The position numbers and the translations under genes were made by a program. From Rutidosis leptorrhynchoides (Eukaryota > Streptophyta > Magnoliopsida > Asterales > Asteraceae), in contig NC_092334.1 in the NCBI RefSeq assembly GCF_046630445.1, forward strand, positions 102,433,501 to 102,497,500: a stretch of 64,000 nucleotides of DNA. Reading direction: 5' to 3'. Of this stretch, positions 1-11,946 are shown in pieces. The notes below the pieces were generated by a model. It searched no databases, was not told the DNA's origin, and was given only the letters and a program-made list of their open reading frames with translations. How positions within the stretch are numbered: position 1 is the first letter of the stretch; each line of letters starts with the position of its first letter.

Positions 1-1463
1 CACGTATCAATATTGAGATTCAATATTGTAGGAAAAGTACGTAGACGCAACTGAGATGATAAACACTAGTTTGACTTACGAGCAATACTCCCGAACCATA
101 CCCATAACCTCCATAGCTATAACCCATAATTTCCTTAGCTCTATCCCGCTCGAAAAACAATTTCAAAATCACTCGGACAGCACTCCGTCGTAATATTTTA
201 TGTATACTAATAATATCTTGAAATAATACAGAGTAAATATATATATGTAAATCGATTGAGAGAGTTTAGAGAAAATATTTTCAAGTTTCTATGAAATAAT
301 GAAACCTATTGAATTCTATTTATAAAAGATTTTTGAATTATTAAAGTGAATTATTAAAGTATGAATTATTAAAGTGAATTATTAAAGTATGAATTATTAA
401 AGTGAATTATTAAAGTATGAATTATTAAAGTATGAATTATTAAAGTGAATTATTAAAGTATGAATTATTAAAGTGAATTATTAAAGTTAAAGTAAAGTAA
501 AAATAAAGTAAAGGTAAAGTTTAAGTATAGTAAAAGTATAAAACTATGTACATATAATACGCGTATAAATATATATAATATTAATTAAAATCATTATATA
601 TACTTAATAAAATAAAATATAAATATCGTTATCTTTATCATACTGGTTAAGTAATGAGTTGTCAAAAGTGGTTCTAGATATTTATAAAAGTTATATACGT
701 TTTAATAATAAAGTTCTTTTTAAACTGAAAATATTTTTTGTACGTCTGAAACTAAATCAAATAAATATGATAATTTTGTTTTCCAAAACTAAATATATTT
801 AAGAATTATTTTGTTTAAAGGTTAAAATAATGGAAATCGTTATATCATAAAACGTTTTAGAAACGTATAATCATATATATTCATAATAGGTTTCAAGTTT
901 TTAAATTACAGTCTGTTGGTGAAGCATGGGATAAAATCCAAAGGTTAAATAAACGTATGAAATTATCTTAATGAAAAATGTTGAGTTACTTAACTTGTCA
1001 ATATCCAACATCTAAGTTATTTACACTCCACGTTCTTACTTATAAATCACTTTACCATTTTCCGAATGTTGTCAAAAAGAATAGATTTCTTAAATCACAG
1101 TGGACCTCATAACATAGACCCGTAATCATATCGCAATGTATCTGATAAATCAGTCATTTGATATTATCTTCTAATTCCGTTGATAACTATTAGAATATAT
1201 TTTGAAAAAATACGTTTAAATAAAGTATTATACGCCTAATAATTTGTTAATGTTTTCAAGTTATAATATATACACATATACATATATAATCATGTTCGTT
1301 CAATTTAATGGTTCGTGAATCGCTGGAACTTGGTCGAGGTTTAAATGAATGTATGGACACAGTTTAAAATTCTTGAGATTCAACTTAACAAACTTTGCTT
1401 ATCGTGTCAGAATAATATAAAGATTAAAGTTTAAATTTGATCGAAAATTTCCGGGTTGTCACA
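1..1463 (-). mobile_element. LTR fragment of a Ty3-type element, cut by window edge
   Basis: Read on the minus strand this begins TGTGACAACCCGG at 1463 and is the reverse complement of the first 1.2 kb of the solo LTR at 50251, with sequence and length divergence between the two. The shared marks are the opening 13 bases, a Ser/Thr-free AT-rich body, the same short tandem array, and a block near position 1-60 reading toward CAATATTGAATCTC. It sits inside the Rep exon of the Helitron, so it inserted after that element. The rest of the LTR and any internal region lie to the left of the window, so I cannot say whether it is a solo LTR or part of a longer copy. Confidence 0.8.
338..487. repeat. 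Minisatellite inside LTR, unit GAATTATTAAAGT(AT)
   Basis: About ten copies of a 13-15 base unit built on GAATTATTAAAGT follow each other. The same array in the opposite orientation is at about 51005-51105 in the related solo LTR with fewer copies, so the copy number changes within this LTR family. Confidence 0.85.
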
Positions 1464-4400
1464 GCCACATCGAGGGCCAAAAAGCGCCAGACCGCCCAGA
1501 TATCGTTGCAAGGCTATTCAAACAAAAGCTAGACGAACTCATGCGCGATATAATGAATGTCCACATATTTGGAAAATGCGAAGCAGGTCACTTTTATTCC
1601 CCTTAATTTTTTAATTATTTATTTATTTTTTGAGTTTCCTTATTTTTTCCTCCTTATAAAATTGTATCTAAATTATATCCTCTTAACGTTACATTTCCCT
1701 ATGCATTAACATTATAGAATCAATATTTCTATAATGCAGGTATATGTATCATCGAATTTCAAAAACGCGGGTTACCTCATGTTCATATGCTGATATGGTT
1801 AATGCATGAGTACAAATGTAAATCACCATCTGATATTGATGAGATCATTTCCGCGGAAATACCCTCTCAAATAGAGGATCCAGCGGGATATAAAGTGGTC
1901 ACCGAATACATGTTACATGGACCGTGTGGTGGAAAACACATGGACGCAGCTTGCATAATTGATAGGAAGTGTTCAAAACATTTCCCTAAACCATATTACG
2001 TGGAGACAACGATAGATGAAGATGGGTACGCAAACTATAAGCGCCGCAACAATGGGATCAAAGTCAGTAAAGGGAAGGCAACACTTAACAACAGTTTCGT
2101 CGTCCCTTACAATTGGTTTTTGCTACTCAAATACAATGCCCATATAAATGTCGAGTGGTTTAATAGATCTAAGGCAATTAAGTACTTATTTAAATACTTA
2201 AACAAAGGGCCAGATAGAGCAACAATCGTTATTCAGGAGAATCTCAGGCCGACTGGTGAATCATCTGCCGAAACAATAATTGAGGTAGACGAAATCAATA
2301 ATTACTTGGATTGTCGTTATATATCTCCATGTGAAGCTGTATGGCGGTTGTTTTCATTCGACATCCACTTTTTAAAACCATCAGTGTTGAAATTATCCTA
2401 TCATCTACCAAACCACCATACAGTTACACTACACGATTCAGAGAGCCTACATGCGCTGCTACATAAGGAAAGTATCAAAGAAACGATGTTCACCCAATGG
2501 TTTGAGCTTAACAAGCGTGAACCAAATGCACGAAAACTGACCTACGCAAAAATACCTACACATTATGTTTGGAATCAGACTACAAAAACATGGGAACCAA
2601 GAAAACAACGGGGTTGCATAGGCCGTATTTTGTATTCACACCCCGCCTCTGGAGAAAGGTACTATCTAAGAATGTTGTTAAACATAGTTAAAGGTCCTCG
2701 CTCTTTTGCAGACTTCCGCACAGTAGATGGAACAATACACAACACCTTTAAAGATACCTGCTTTGCATATGGACTGATTAACGACGACAAAGAATGGGCA
2801 GAAGAAATATCAGAGGCAAAGTTATGGGCATCCGGTGCTCAACTTCGGGATTTGTTCGTCACCATGTTACTTTTTTGTAATGTCAGCCAGCCACTCAAAC
2901 TATGGGAAGTTAGTTGGGAAGCATTATCAGATGATATCCTGCATAAAAAACGAATACAATTAAGGTATCCAGAGATGATCCTCACCGAGTCACAGATTCA
3001 AAATTATTGTTTGGCGGAAATACAGATGCTTTTAAACAAAAACGGAAAGGCATTATCAGATTTTCCAGACATGCCCCAACCAGACCCGTCCCTCCTAACC
3101 CAGCTAGACAATCGTTTAATCTGAGAAGAGTTAAACTACAACATACAGGAAATGAAGACCATACACGACAGCCTTTACAAGTGTTTGAACCCTGAACAGC
3201 TTAAAGTCTACGAAAGCGTTATTCGAGCCGTCAATGAACAAGCAGGTGGCCTGTTTTTTGTGTACGGGCCAGGGGTACGGGGAAAACTTTCTTATACAAC
3301 ACCATCCTTACCAAATTAAGGTCAGAACGACTTATTGTACTTGTCGTTGCTTCATCAGGTACTATGCATACATTTACATTTACTTCTAAATACTTCAAAC
3401 GTCCACAACATAACATATCTAAAATACAGGTATCGCTTCGTTGCTGTTACCCGACGGCAGGACTGCGCACAGCAGATTTGTGATCCCCCTAGAGTTGTTG
3501 GAAAATAGCACCTGCGGTATAAAACAAAAAACACACTTAGATGCACTACTTCACGAAGTTAGGTTGATAATATGGGATGAAGCTCCTATGACTCATAGAT
3601 ACGCTTTTGAAGCGTTAGACAAAACATTGCGGGATATTCTGGGCACTAAATTTTATAAAAACAGATCAAAAATATTTGGAGGTCTGCCTATTTTGCTTGG
3701 AGGAGACTTTCGGCAAATCTTACCAGTGATACCAAAAGGCAAAAGGCAAGAGGTTGTCCAAGCGTGCATCAACAGATCCGACCTATGAAAATTCTGTCAA
3801 ATTCATACGCTATCACGGATAATGAGAGTCAATGAATACACCAGTGATGGCAAAATTGACACTCGCAAAAAGCTATTTAACCAATGGGTCCTAGACATAG
3901 GAGATAGGAAACTACCTGCTCAGGCAAGAGAAGGGGAGGACAAACCAACATGGATTCAAATTCCAGAAGAATTTCTACTCACATCAGACCCAACCCCAAT
4001 CGAATCCATTGTTGATGCTATATTCCCGGATTTCAGCCTAAACCAAACTGACGATGATTATTTGCGCCAGCGCGCAATTTTAACCCCAAGAAATGATTAT
4101 GCAGCTGAGATTAACAAACATATCTTTAAAAGGCTCACAGGTGAAAAAAAAAAAACATATAAAAGCTCTGATGAGATTTGCAAAGGTTCAACTGACGCTT
4201 TAGAGCAACATCAATCATACCCAGTTGAATTCTTAAATAAGTTGAACTTCCTAGGTGTCCCTCCACACAAGCTAAAACTAAAAATAGGCCAGCCTGTCAT
4301 GATTTTGCGCAACATAAACCCAAGCGCCAGTCTGTGTAATGGAACCCGATTGATTATAACTGAGTTCCAAAAATTTTTCCTACATGCTAGGATTAGTACC

Positions 4401-4736
4401 GGCTCACACATAGGTGCCATGGTTATTATACCAAGGATTGTCCTGACTTCTACCGAATCAAAATGGCCATTCGTGATGCAAAGGATACAATTTCCCGTGA
4501 GACCCTGCTATGCAATGACGATAAATAAAAGCCAGGGTCAAACACTCCAATTTGTAGGCATTTATTTGCCTAAACCCATCTTCAGTCACGGCCAATTATA
4601 TGTCGCTCTTTCAAGGGTAACCAACCCAGATGGCCTGAAAATACTCATACTAAATGACAACACTCAAGAGTTGGCAGACCACACCAGAAATGTGGTCTAT
4701 AAGGAGGTTTTCACGAACGTATCTCCAACCATTTAA
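1464..4736 (+). pseudogene. Helitron Rep/PIF1-type helicase gene, worn
   Basis: This gene would encode the replication initiator (HUH endonuclease) joined to a PIF1-family 5'-3' helicase, the enzyme that nicks and unwinds DNA for rolling-circle transposition. Three exons can be placed: 1464-1586 (reads DRPDIVARLFKQKLDEL, the Rep N-region), 1740-3358 and 3430-4736, with introns 1587-1739 and 3359-3429, both GT-AG and phase-matched. The HUH motif HVH is at 1778-1786 in the context GLPHVHMLIWL, and the Rep tyrosine motif reads KYLFKYLNKGPD near 2190-2215. Helicase motifs include Walker B-type IIWDEAPM, GGDFRQILPV and the C-terminal TINKSQGQTL and YVALSRV. It is broken: an in-frame TGA at 3122, a one-base loss in the Walker A region near 3270 (reads GPGVRGK), a TGA at 3786, and loss of the N-terminus at 1463. 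Confidence 0.9.
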
Positions 4737-5756
4737 AGGTAACCCTAAACCAATCATATAATCCACAATGCTAATGCTTCTTGCAACTTTCTCCTTTAAA
4801 CCACATTAACACCTTCCTCATCCTTTAGGCCATTCAAGTTTTCAAACACTTATTTTTTTTTAAAAAAAATTTTTAGATTTTTAAATTTTTTGATTTTAAT
4901 TTTTTTTTATTGTTTTATTTTTTAAATTTTAATTTTAATTTTAAAAAAAAGGCAGCCTTGAACCACTCAGACATGTTATGTAAATTTAGTTGCATTAATT
5001 GGGCACCAATTGCCCGATTCTGAAGATAACATTAACATTATTCACTGCCTTTATTTGCAGGTGATCAACCTCAGGCCACTGAATGGCACATTACATAGAC
5101 TGCTGTCTCGCTTTAAGCGTACGTCTAACGTTTGCAAATTATTAAACATCAAATACCTATTACTCATTCCCAGCTGACATTTGTTTGTAGGGTTTTAGAA
5201 TGTCCAAGTTGTCTCAACAAACCAAGATTTTGCTGACATTAGTTAGACCATTTTACATACGCCAATGGTGTTAAAAGCCAATTAGAGAAACACTATTCTT
5301 ATCTGCTCATTGATATCATCCTACTGGTGTTTGTTGCAGGGTAAATTCATGCATCGTCTACATAGCTGAGTTCAGTTGTAGCTGTCTATTTTGAATTGAC
5401 TTACCATCCGCTTTAGCTTCCTACCTGCCTTTTACAACACACGCGCTCAACCGTGGTTTGCTTTGTTCAGTACTTAGACAAAACAACTACTATTTTTTTA
5501 AATAATTACCTCTGGCATTTAAACTCCATTCAATAGTTAAAATTTTTGGATTCTGTGTTGTTGGACATCCTTGAAGCTGAATAAAAAAAAATGGGCAACC
5601 TCCCATATTTTGTAAACTTACCTATTGTTCAGTACTTTATCTTACATACTATATCTTACATACTAAGTTTATGCCCTTGAAGTTCAATTCAAACACACCC
5701 TTCACATTGGAGCTCTTCCAGACTATGAGACTACAAACAAAAGACATTCCCTACTA
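4737..5756. other. Helitron 3' non-coding region
   Basis: About 1 kb between the helicase stop and the terminal hairpin. It contains a long A/T-homopolymer stretch (4850-4950) and no coding signal that I recognise. It is AT-rich like its surroundings, and I see no captured host exon. Confidence 0.6.
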
Positions 5757-5784
5757 CGTGCAAAGCACGGGCTTTTCACCCTAG
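5757..5784 (+). other. Helitron 3' terminus: hairpin plus CTAG
   Basis: CGTGC and GCACG pair around an AAA loop, then 11 bases, then CTAG followed by T. Position, stem and terminal tetranucleotide agree with plant Helitron ends, which act as the transposition terminator. Confidence 0.88.
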
Positions 5785-5949
5785 TATAATAGAATAATAG
5801 TGACCTATTTAAAGCCTGCATTTACAAAATTACCCCCTAGGAAATCAATACACTTCAGTCGTATTATGCATTTTGTTTTACCATGGGACCATATACCATG
5901 ATTGTACTAACTACTAAGCATATTAAGAAATTTGTTACATACCTATGCT

Positions 5950-6349
5950 CAAGGTTGCAAAATTCGCTATTCGGGAATTAATCGGTTGGACTTTAGAAGG
6001 ATTAATCAGTAATTCGGGGATTAATCAAATTTTACTGTATACATTTAAATATTAAATTTCAAAGATTATATATGTAAATATAGAAAAAATTAAAAAATAT
6101 AATAATAAACTTTAACATAATTGTCTAAAATTATTTATTTTGCTCAAAACTATAAAGTTTTAGTGTAAATTCATGTCTAAATGTTAATCATTTTTTACTT
6201 TGACCGACTTTGATTACAAAATTCGATTTTGACCCATCAATTGACGTTGGCCGTTTAATTAAATGGATTTTTGAAAATCGGAACGAATTGCTCTTAAAAA
6301 TGATTAATCGAAGATTAATCGGCGAGTAATCGGGTTTTTTGTAACACTG
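5950..6349. mobile_element. hAT-type MITE with 8-bp target duplication
   Basis: Imperfect terminal inverted repeats begin CAAGGTTGCAAAA on the left and CAGTGTTACAAAA (reverse complement) on the right. They are flanked by CCTATGCT (5942-5949) and CCTGTGCT (6350-6357), an 8-bp duplication with one change. No transposase is present in 400 bp. The body holds repeated GATTAATC motifs and TGACC-type runs. The 8-bp duplication and the CA(G/A)KGTTG ends fit the hAT superfamily, and the element at 25028-25475 has the same type of ends. Confidence 0.8.
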
Positions 6350-6559
6350 CCTGTGCTACTTGCCAACAAGTATAAGATTATAAAAAAGTTATATTTTTTA
6401 TTTATATTTCAAAACAAAAAACCTCCCTAGCGACAATCACATTTTTTTTAAAGGCAGTACCAATCACATTGAGTCCTAACTACCAAGTAAAACTACTGGA
6501 TGACGAATATCCCGAACAACGAAATTCGTAACCAGGTGAATTACGCACATTGGTGCTCC

Positions 6560-6640
6560 CTCCGGTCAAGAGTTCATTTTAATTCGATTTTCAAGATTCG
6601 AACCTAGGTATCTTGCTTCACAGAGAACTTAACATAAATC
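6560..6640 (-). repeat. Possible decayed tRNA-derived SINE fragment
   Basis: The minus strand reads GGTTCGAATCT, a good Pol III B box, at about 6594-6604. I could not delimit an A box at the right spacing or a poly(A) end, so this is only a candidate. Confidence 0.25.
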
Positions 6641-6700
6641 GTAACTGGATAGATTAACTTATACTACGTATATGGTATACTTAACGTAACCCGTAACTGG

Positions 6701-7395
6701 GGATGGCAATGGATCGGATATGGATCGGGTAAGGCCGTATCCATATCCATATCCATTTATTTTTTTTAATCCATATCATATACATATCCATTTATAAAAA
6801 TTTCATCTATCCATATCCATATCCGTCGGGTGAAGCTGGTTAATGGATAATCATCCATATCCATTTAAATTTATTTAATTTTTAGCAATTATAAGCGGTG
6901 ATTCACTGTATACGATCAAAATATTATTTCTTAATAGTTTATGCGACCGAAAGTCACATTTTTACTTATCAATATAACAAATAGTCAACAAATAGCCTAT
7001 TAAACATGTAAAGATATCGATTACCTGTAAATTGCTTACTTTTTAGTTACATGGAATCACATTTAAATCACTAAAGTACGATAAATACATTTAATAATTT
7101 AAACAAAACAAAATATAAGAAATTTTTTATATTTAGAGAAAATATAAAGAAAGATGAATATAATTAATGAAATATCACTACATAAATGATATTAAATTCG
7201 AGTGATAAATTTATATATTTAGTTATTTCGGGTGAAAGCGGGTTTATCAATGAATGAAACTTTTCATCCATCTCTATATTCATATCCATTTCAGTTCATC
7301 CATATCCGTATCCATATCCATTTAGATCGTCCATATCCACGAATAATCGGATGAGTCGGGTAGATATCCACTTGATCGGGTATCCATTGTCATCC
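6701..7395. mobile_element. MITE-like element with GGATGGCAATGGAT ends
   Basis: The left end GGATGGCAATGGAT (6701-6714) and the right end, whose reverse complement is GGATGACAATGGAT (7382-7395), match at 13 of 14 bases. Both ends lead inward into long runs of the hexamer CCATAT and its complement, so the element could fold into a long imperfect hairpin. The 695-bp body has no coding capacity. I see no convincing target duplication. A short CCTTAACCCTTAGGGTTAGG stretch lies just beyond the right end. Confidence 0.65.
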
Positions 7396-7690
7396 ATATC
7401 CTTAACCCTTAGGGTTAGGTTTAGGATTATCCTATATATATTTAGCTCTATACTTTACTGTTTACATAGCTTAATTAAGCCTTAGAGCCCCCTTTCTCTA
7501 ACTTACATTTTCTCACCAATCTTTAATGGCTATGACATTTAATGCAAAAGAAACCCCTCTTTTGATTGCTTTCACTTTACATAAATGGGAATAACTTTGC
7601 TTAAATCATCTGAAACTTGTATGTTGAATATGAAAATGAATGAATATCTACATAGCATGGTAATTATTAAAAGAGTTAAAAAAGTGAAGT

Positions 7691-7953
7691 AAACAACACA
7701 TAAAACAAACACACTTTAGACCACTTCGTAAGAAGGAGAGATGATTGGCATCTCCCCTGACAGGGATGGGAATGGCTCTTTGAGCTTTACCTATTACCAC
7801 ACATCCGGTTAATTCATACCACTTCGGTGGATCTATAACCCATTTTTTAACCATTCAGACTTGCCTGAGTGGCCACCGAGTTGCCCAATGAAGCACACCA
7901 CCCGGGTTCAATTCCTGGCTATGCCAAATTGTTCAAAAAGGGAGTGTGACTAG
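7691..7953 (+). mobile_element. tRNA-derived SINE, 5' part (split by LTR element)
   Basis: An A box (GCCTGAGTGG, 7863-7872) and a B box (GGGTTCAATTCC, 7904-7915) at tRNA-like spacing mark a Pol III SINE head. The element continues at 20174 and ends in a long A run at 20350. An 18-base sequence AACAACACATAAAACAAA occurs at 7692-7709 and again at 20349-20366, which looks like the target duplication. If so, the inserted unit also includes about 145 bp upstream of the tRNA-like head, which I do not recognise. Confidence 0.75.
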
Positions 7954-8790
7954 TGTGATGACCCAGGAATTTCTGACCAAATTTAAACCTAATCTTATTA
8001 TGATTTCGACACGATAAACAAAGTCTATTAGATTGAGTCTTGAAATTTGTGAACTGTTTAAATGGATTCATTTGACCTTTGACTATTCTCGATGATTCAC
8101 GAACCATTGCTTGTAAATATGTGTATATATAAATATATGTATAACATATAATAACATGAACATTAATAAACTATTATATACATTTATTGTTATAAATAAA
8201 TATGTACAATAAAATACATTGTAATAAAAAAACTATTATCTTATACGTATATTTCTTGTATATATATATTGTTATATCTAATTTAATTATTTAATATATA
8301 TTTAGTTGTGTAGTAATTTTGTTATTTATAATTGTTTATATATATACATAGAGTATATTATATATATTTAATTTTGAGCTTTAATGGTAAATGTCTGTAA
8401 CTTTCGGTTGACGTTTAATTATTTTTAAAATAGGTCTAATATATATATATAAAGTTTTAAAATAACAGTTGTTCCAAAATTTGAAAAAAAGATAATAGTT
8501 TTGATAAATATTTTTTTTACCTTTTCGAACCAATTTTTGTACTCCGTACATATAAATTGAAACAGAAAATAAATAATTTTTAAACCTTTTTGATCAGGTT
8601 TCAAACAGGTAATGAGTGAAATAATTAAATATGTTTAATCTAAAAATTGGGAATTTTTAGGAACACTTTTATGCGTTAACTGTTTAGATATGGACACGAC
8701 CCGTGAAAACTGTCGGCACCATATGCCAAATGAAGTGCGGCTATGATTTCAATTACTGTATAACTTTTTGACTTCCAACTCACAATTGTA

Positions 8791-8844
<54 letters not shown>

Positions 8845-9749
8845 ATTAATATTATTATTAAATATTAATGTTAAAATTATTTAAAGATATATAAGTATAT
8901 ACCTATCTACTCGATCAACATCAGAGGTGTTCTCCCCTCTTCTTTATCTCCTACCACCACCACCGGTCACCTTGCACCATATGCAACCGCCGTCTGCCAC
9001 CACACCACTCTCCCTCATCTTCTCTCTCCTAATCTCCTTCGTGAATTCACTCCATATTTAACATCGAATCACTAAACCGTCGACCACCATTAATCACCAC
9101 TCTCACCATCGAACCACCACCGTGACTATCAATTCCGGCAACCAACCTCCTCCATCGTCACACCACCATCAGTAAGAACCCTTCTCTCTCTCATCCTCTC
9201 TCTCTCTATATAGATATTTTTTTTGTGTTCCCTGCTGCAACCGTGACCCAAGAACACCATCACCGCCAGTTTACTCACCAAACTCTCGCCACCATCCTCC
9301 ACCATGAAACCTCCTGCTGCAGCTGTGAACCCAACATCACCACGTTTTCTGTTACTATTTAAAACCGACACCCAACACCACTAATTTCACTATTTAAATA
9401 TTTAGATTCGCTATTATATTTGTTCCTATTCGAACAGCAGTATTAACTGCTGTTTTATATCTGTTTCTGCAACAACAACAACAAAAACCCGAAGTAATGA
9501 TGAAGACATGGTAAACAAAGAAGAGTTATACAGTGGTCGACGTAATGATATTAGAAGATATAGATAACGATATCTTGATGATGACGTGATTATGAAGGAT
9601 GAAGACAATGAATACATGATGAAAGATGATGCTGTGATGATATGATGATGGTTGATATCGTGACGATGATGATAAATGATGAAGAAGATGAAAAAAAACG
9701 GAAATACAGAATATATAAATTTTAATCAGAGAGTATAACAGAAATAAAT

Positions 9750-9825
9750 GGGTAGCGTAATGGTCAAGTGTATTGGTGATTTTTGAGAGGTCCTTAGTTC
9801 GAATCTTGGTGGCAGCATTTTTTTT
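9750..9825 (+). repeat. tRNA-like module with T8 run inside LTR (module 1)
   Basis: An A-box-like TAGCGTAATGG (9753-9763) and a B box AGTTCGAATCT (9796-9806) are followed by GGTGGCAGCA and eight T residues (9818-9825), the layout of a short Pol III transcription unit. The acceptor-stem 5' strand is not evident, so I do not call it a working tRNA gene. An identical arrangement is in the other LTR at 17989-18064. Confidence 0.6.
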
Positions 9826-9986
9826 ATTTAACAAGAGAAACTGTTGGGCTGAGTAATTGTTGTTGGGCTGAAGAATACCAGGGCTGAGATGTTGGGCCGA
9901 GATATGAGTTAGCAGTTGGGCTAGAACAATATTAATAAACGGGTTAACTATAGTTGGGTTGAAAAATAATTTAGGAAAACAAGACT

Positions 9987-10058
9987 GGATGAGTGGTTAA
10001 GTGTTGTTTGTGTGGTTAGCAAGAAGTCACGGGTTCGAACCCGGCCTGTGGCGTTTTT
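9987..10058 (+). repeat. tRNA-Ser/Leu-like module with T5 run inside LTR (module 2)
   Basis: TGAGTGGTTAAG (9990-10001) matches the A box of class II tRNAs and GGGTTCGAACCC (10031-10042) is a perfect B box with a self-complementary T arm. CCTGTGGCG and TTTTT (10054-10058) follow. The copy in the 3' LTR (18225-18297) keeps both boxes and the T run. It is most likely an old SINE head or tRNA pseudogene fixed in the LTR. Confidence 0.65.
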
Positions 10059-10894
10059 GTTTTAAAAAGCTTTAAAGGTAGCCTATTTTTACTATTTTTA
10101 TTATTATTATATCTATTATTGTTATTATTGATTATTGTTATTAGTACTAAATATTATAATTGTTATTATTATAATTATCATTAAGTATTAGTTATCATTT
10201 ATCATTATTATTATTACAATTATTGTTATAACTAAAAATATTGTTATTACTACTAATATTATTATATTTATTAACTACTAATAGATGTATTATTATTATT
10301 ATGATCATTATGTTAACATAACTACTATGACTAATATTATTATCACTTTGACTAAATAACGTCATTTAGTACTATTAGCGATATTAGGAGTATTATTAAT
10401 ATTAATGTAGGTATTATTATGATTAGAATTATTATTATTGTTATTAAGAAAATAATGCAAACCATTACAATTATCATTAATATTAGTATTAATATCAATA
10501 TTATTATTTTTATCAAAAACTATTAATATTATCATTATTATGAGATTTATTATTAAAACTATCATTAACAGTAAAGATTTATATTTTTATAGTTATTATT
10601 ATACCATTATATTTGTCACTAAGAATATTAACATTATTTACATAAATACTTAATTATAACAAACCAATGAATTTTAGATATAATACTAACCATACATATA
10701 TTTATATATATACAAATTAAATAAATAATATATAAGGATATAGTATATGAAATTGTTCGAGTATGGTTATATGTATTAATAAATATACAAATGATATAGG
10801 TTCGTGAATCCGAGGCCAACCCTGCATTGTTCAGTTGTTTAATGTCGTTATATGTATTTTTACTACAAAATACAGTATGGTGAGTTTCATTTGC

Positions 10895-11205
10895 TCCCTT
10901 TTTACTCATTACATTTTTGGGCTGAGAATACATGCAAATGCTTTATTAACTGTTTTACAACTTTTTACTCATTACATTTTTGGGCTGAGAATACATGCAA
11001 ATGCTTTATTAACTGTTTTACAATATTTATATGCGTGAGTTTCATTTGCTCCCTTTTTACTCATTACATTGTTGGGCTGAGAATACATGCAAATGCTTTA
11101 TTAACTGTTTTACAATATTTATATACGTGAGTTTCATTTGCCTTTTTACCCTTTATATTTTTGGGCTGAGAATACATGCGCAACTTTTATAACTGTTTTA
11201 CGAAA
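10895..11205 (+). repeat. Tandem repeat, 62-93 bp unit, four copies, in 5' LTR
   Basis: Four copies share GGGCTGAGAATACATGC followed by a TTTTAC motif. The repeat creates short open frames of 67 and 92 codons, which I regard as by-products. The 3' LTR has the same array at 19131-19441; the solo LTR at 50251 has two copies (53046-53215), and the Tekay LTRs have single copies in reverse. Confidence 0.85.
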
Positions 11206-11276
11206 TAGACACAAGTAATCGAAATTACGTTCTATGGTTGAATGATCGAAACTGAATATGCCCCTTTTTATTAAGT

Positions 11277-11480
11277 CTGGTAATCTAAGAATTAGGGAAC
11301 AGACACCCTAATTGATGCGAATCCTAAAGATAGATCTATTGGGCCTAATAAACCCCATCCAAAGTACCGGATGCTTTAGTACTTCGAAATTTATATCATG
11401 TCCGAAGGAAGATCCCGGAATGATAGGGGATATTCTTATATGTATCTAGTTAATGTCGGTTACCAGGTGTTCACCATATG
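11277..11480. repeat. LTR block shared by three LTR families in the window
   Basis: The segment containing GGGAACAGACACCCTAATTG and GTACCGGATGCTTTAGTACT recurs at 19510-19720, at 53275-53485 and, in reverse, at about 61975-62175. It is the best conserved part of these otherwise diverged LTRs, so it probably carries a function such as a transcription or packaging signal; that is inference. Confidence 0.8.
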
Positions 11481-11934
11481 AATGATTTTTGTCTCCATGT
11501 GTGGGACGTATATTTATGAGAATTGGAAATGAAATCTTGTGGTCTATTAAAATATTGAAATGATTATTATGTTAAACTAATGAACTCACCAACCTTTTGA
11601 TTGACACTTTAAAGCATGTTTATTCTCAGGTATGAAAGAAATCTTCCGTTGTGCATTTGCTCATATTAGAGATATTAATTGGAATTATTCATGACATATT
11701 TCAACAGACGTTGCATTCGAGTTATCGAGTTCATCAAGATTATTATTAAGTCAATTATAGTTGGATATATTATGAAATGGTATGCATGCTGTCAACTTTC
11801 GAGGTAATGAAAGATTGTATTTTAAAAAAAATGAATGCAATGTTTGTAAAATGTATCATATAGAGGTCAAGTACCTCGCGATGTAATCAATTGTAATGTA
11901 TTCGTCCGAAAGGATTAGGACGGGTTGTTAGAGT

Positions 11935-11946
11935 TGGTATCAGAGC
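11935..11946 (+). promoter_or_regulatory. Primer binding site, initiator tRNA-Met type
   Basis: TGGTATCAGAGC starts two bases after the 5' LTR ends. This is the usual minus-strand primer site for plant Ty3 and Ty1 elements that use tRNA-iMet. Confidence 0.9.

Larger units (their letters stand above)
1464..5784 (+). mobile_element. Helitron (rolling-circle DNA transposon), 5' part missing
   Basis: A Rep/helicase gene (1464-4736) is followed by about 1 kb of AT-rich sequence and a classic Helitron 3' end. The end shows a perfect 5-bp stem with a 3-base loop (CGTGC AAA GCACG, 5757-5769) followed 11 bases later by CTAG (5781-5784), with T as the next host base as expected for insertion between A and T. 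The 5' end with its TC terminus is not in the window because an LTR element interrupts the Rep exon at 1463. The gene carries stops and a frameshift, so this copy cannot move by itself. Confidence 0.88.
7954..11932 (+). repeat. 5' LTR of the non-autonomous element
   Basis: Runs from TGTGATGACCC to GGGTTGTTAGA, 3979 bp. In order it holds AT-rich sequence, an ATT-repeat microsatellite (8785-8870), a CAC-rich segment (8940-9400), two tRNA-like modules (9750-9825, 9987-10058), a long AT block rich in ATTATT (10080-10640), a four-copy tandem repeat (10895-11205), and a block at 11277-11480 shared with other LTRs in the window. Confidence 0.9.

Noticed and set aside
7396-7425. Interstitial telomere repeat (TTTAGGG-like)
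   Set aside because: Only a few degenerate units; too short to support telomeric origin.
9129-9834. Minus-strand frames of 80-102 codons in the CAC-rich LTR segment
   Set aside because: Low-complexity by-products of CAC/GAT repeats, duplicated in both LTRs and without recognisable domains.
9987-10058. Functional tRNA-Ser or tRNA-Leu gene
   Set aside because: No matching acceptor-stem 5' strand and located in a repeated LTR; called a tRNA-like module instead.
10835-11130. Overlapping 67- and 92-codon frames with repeated peptide FWAENTCKCFINCF (also 19071-19366)
   Set aside because: They are translations of the LTR tandem repeat; there is no start context or conservation beyond the DNA repeat.
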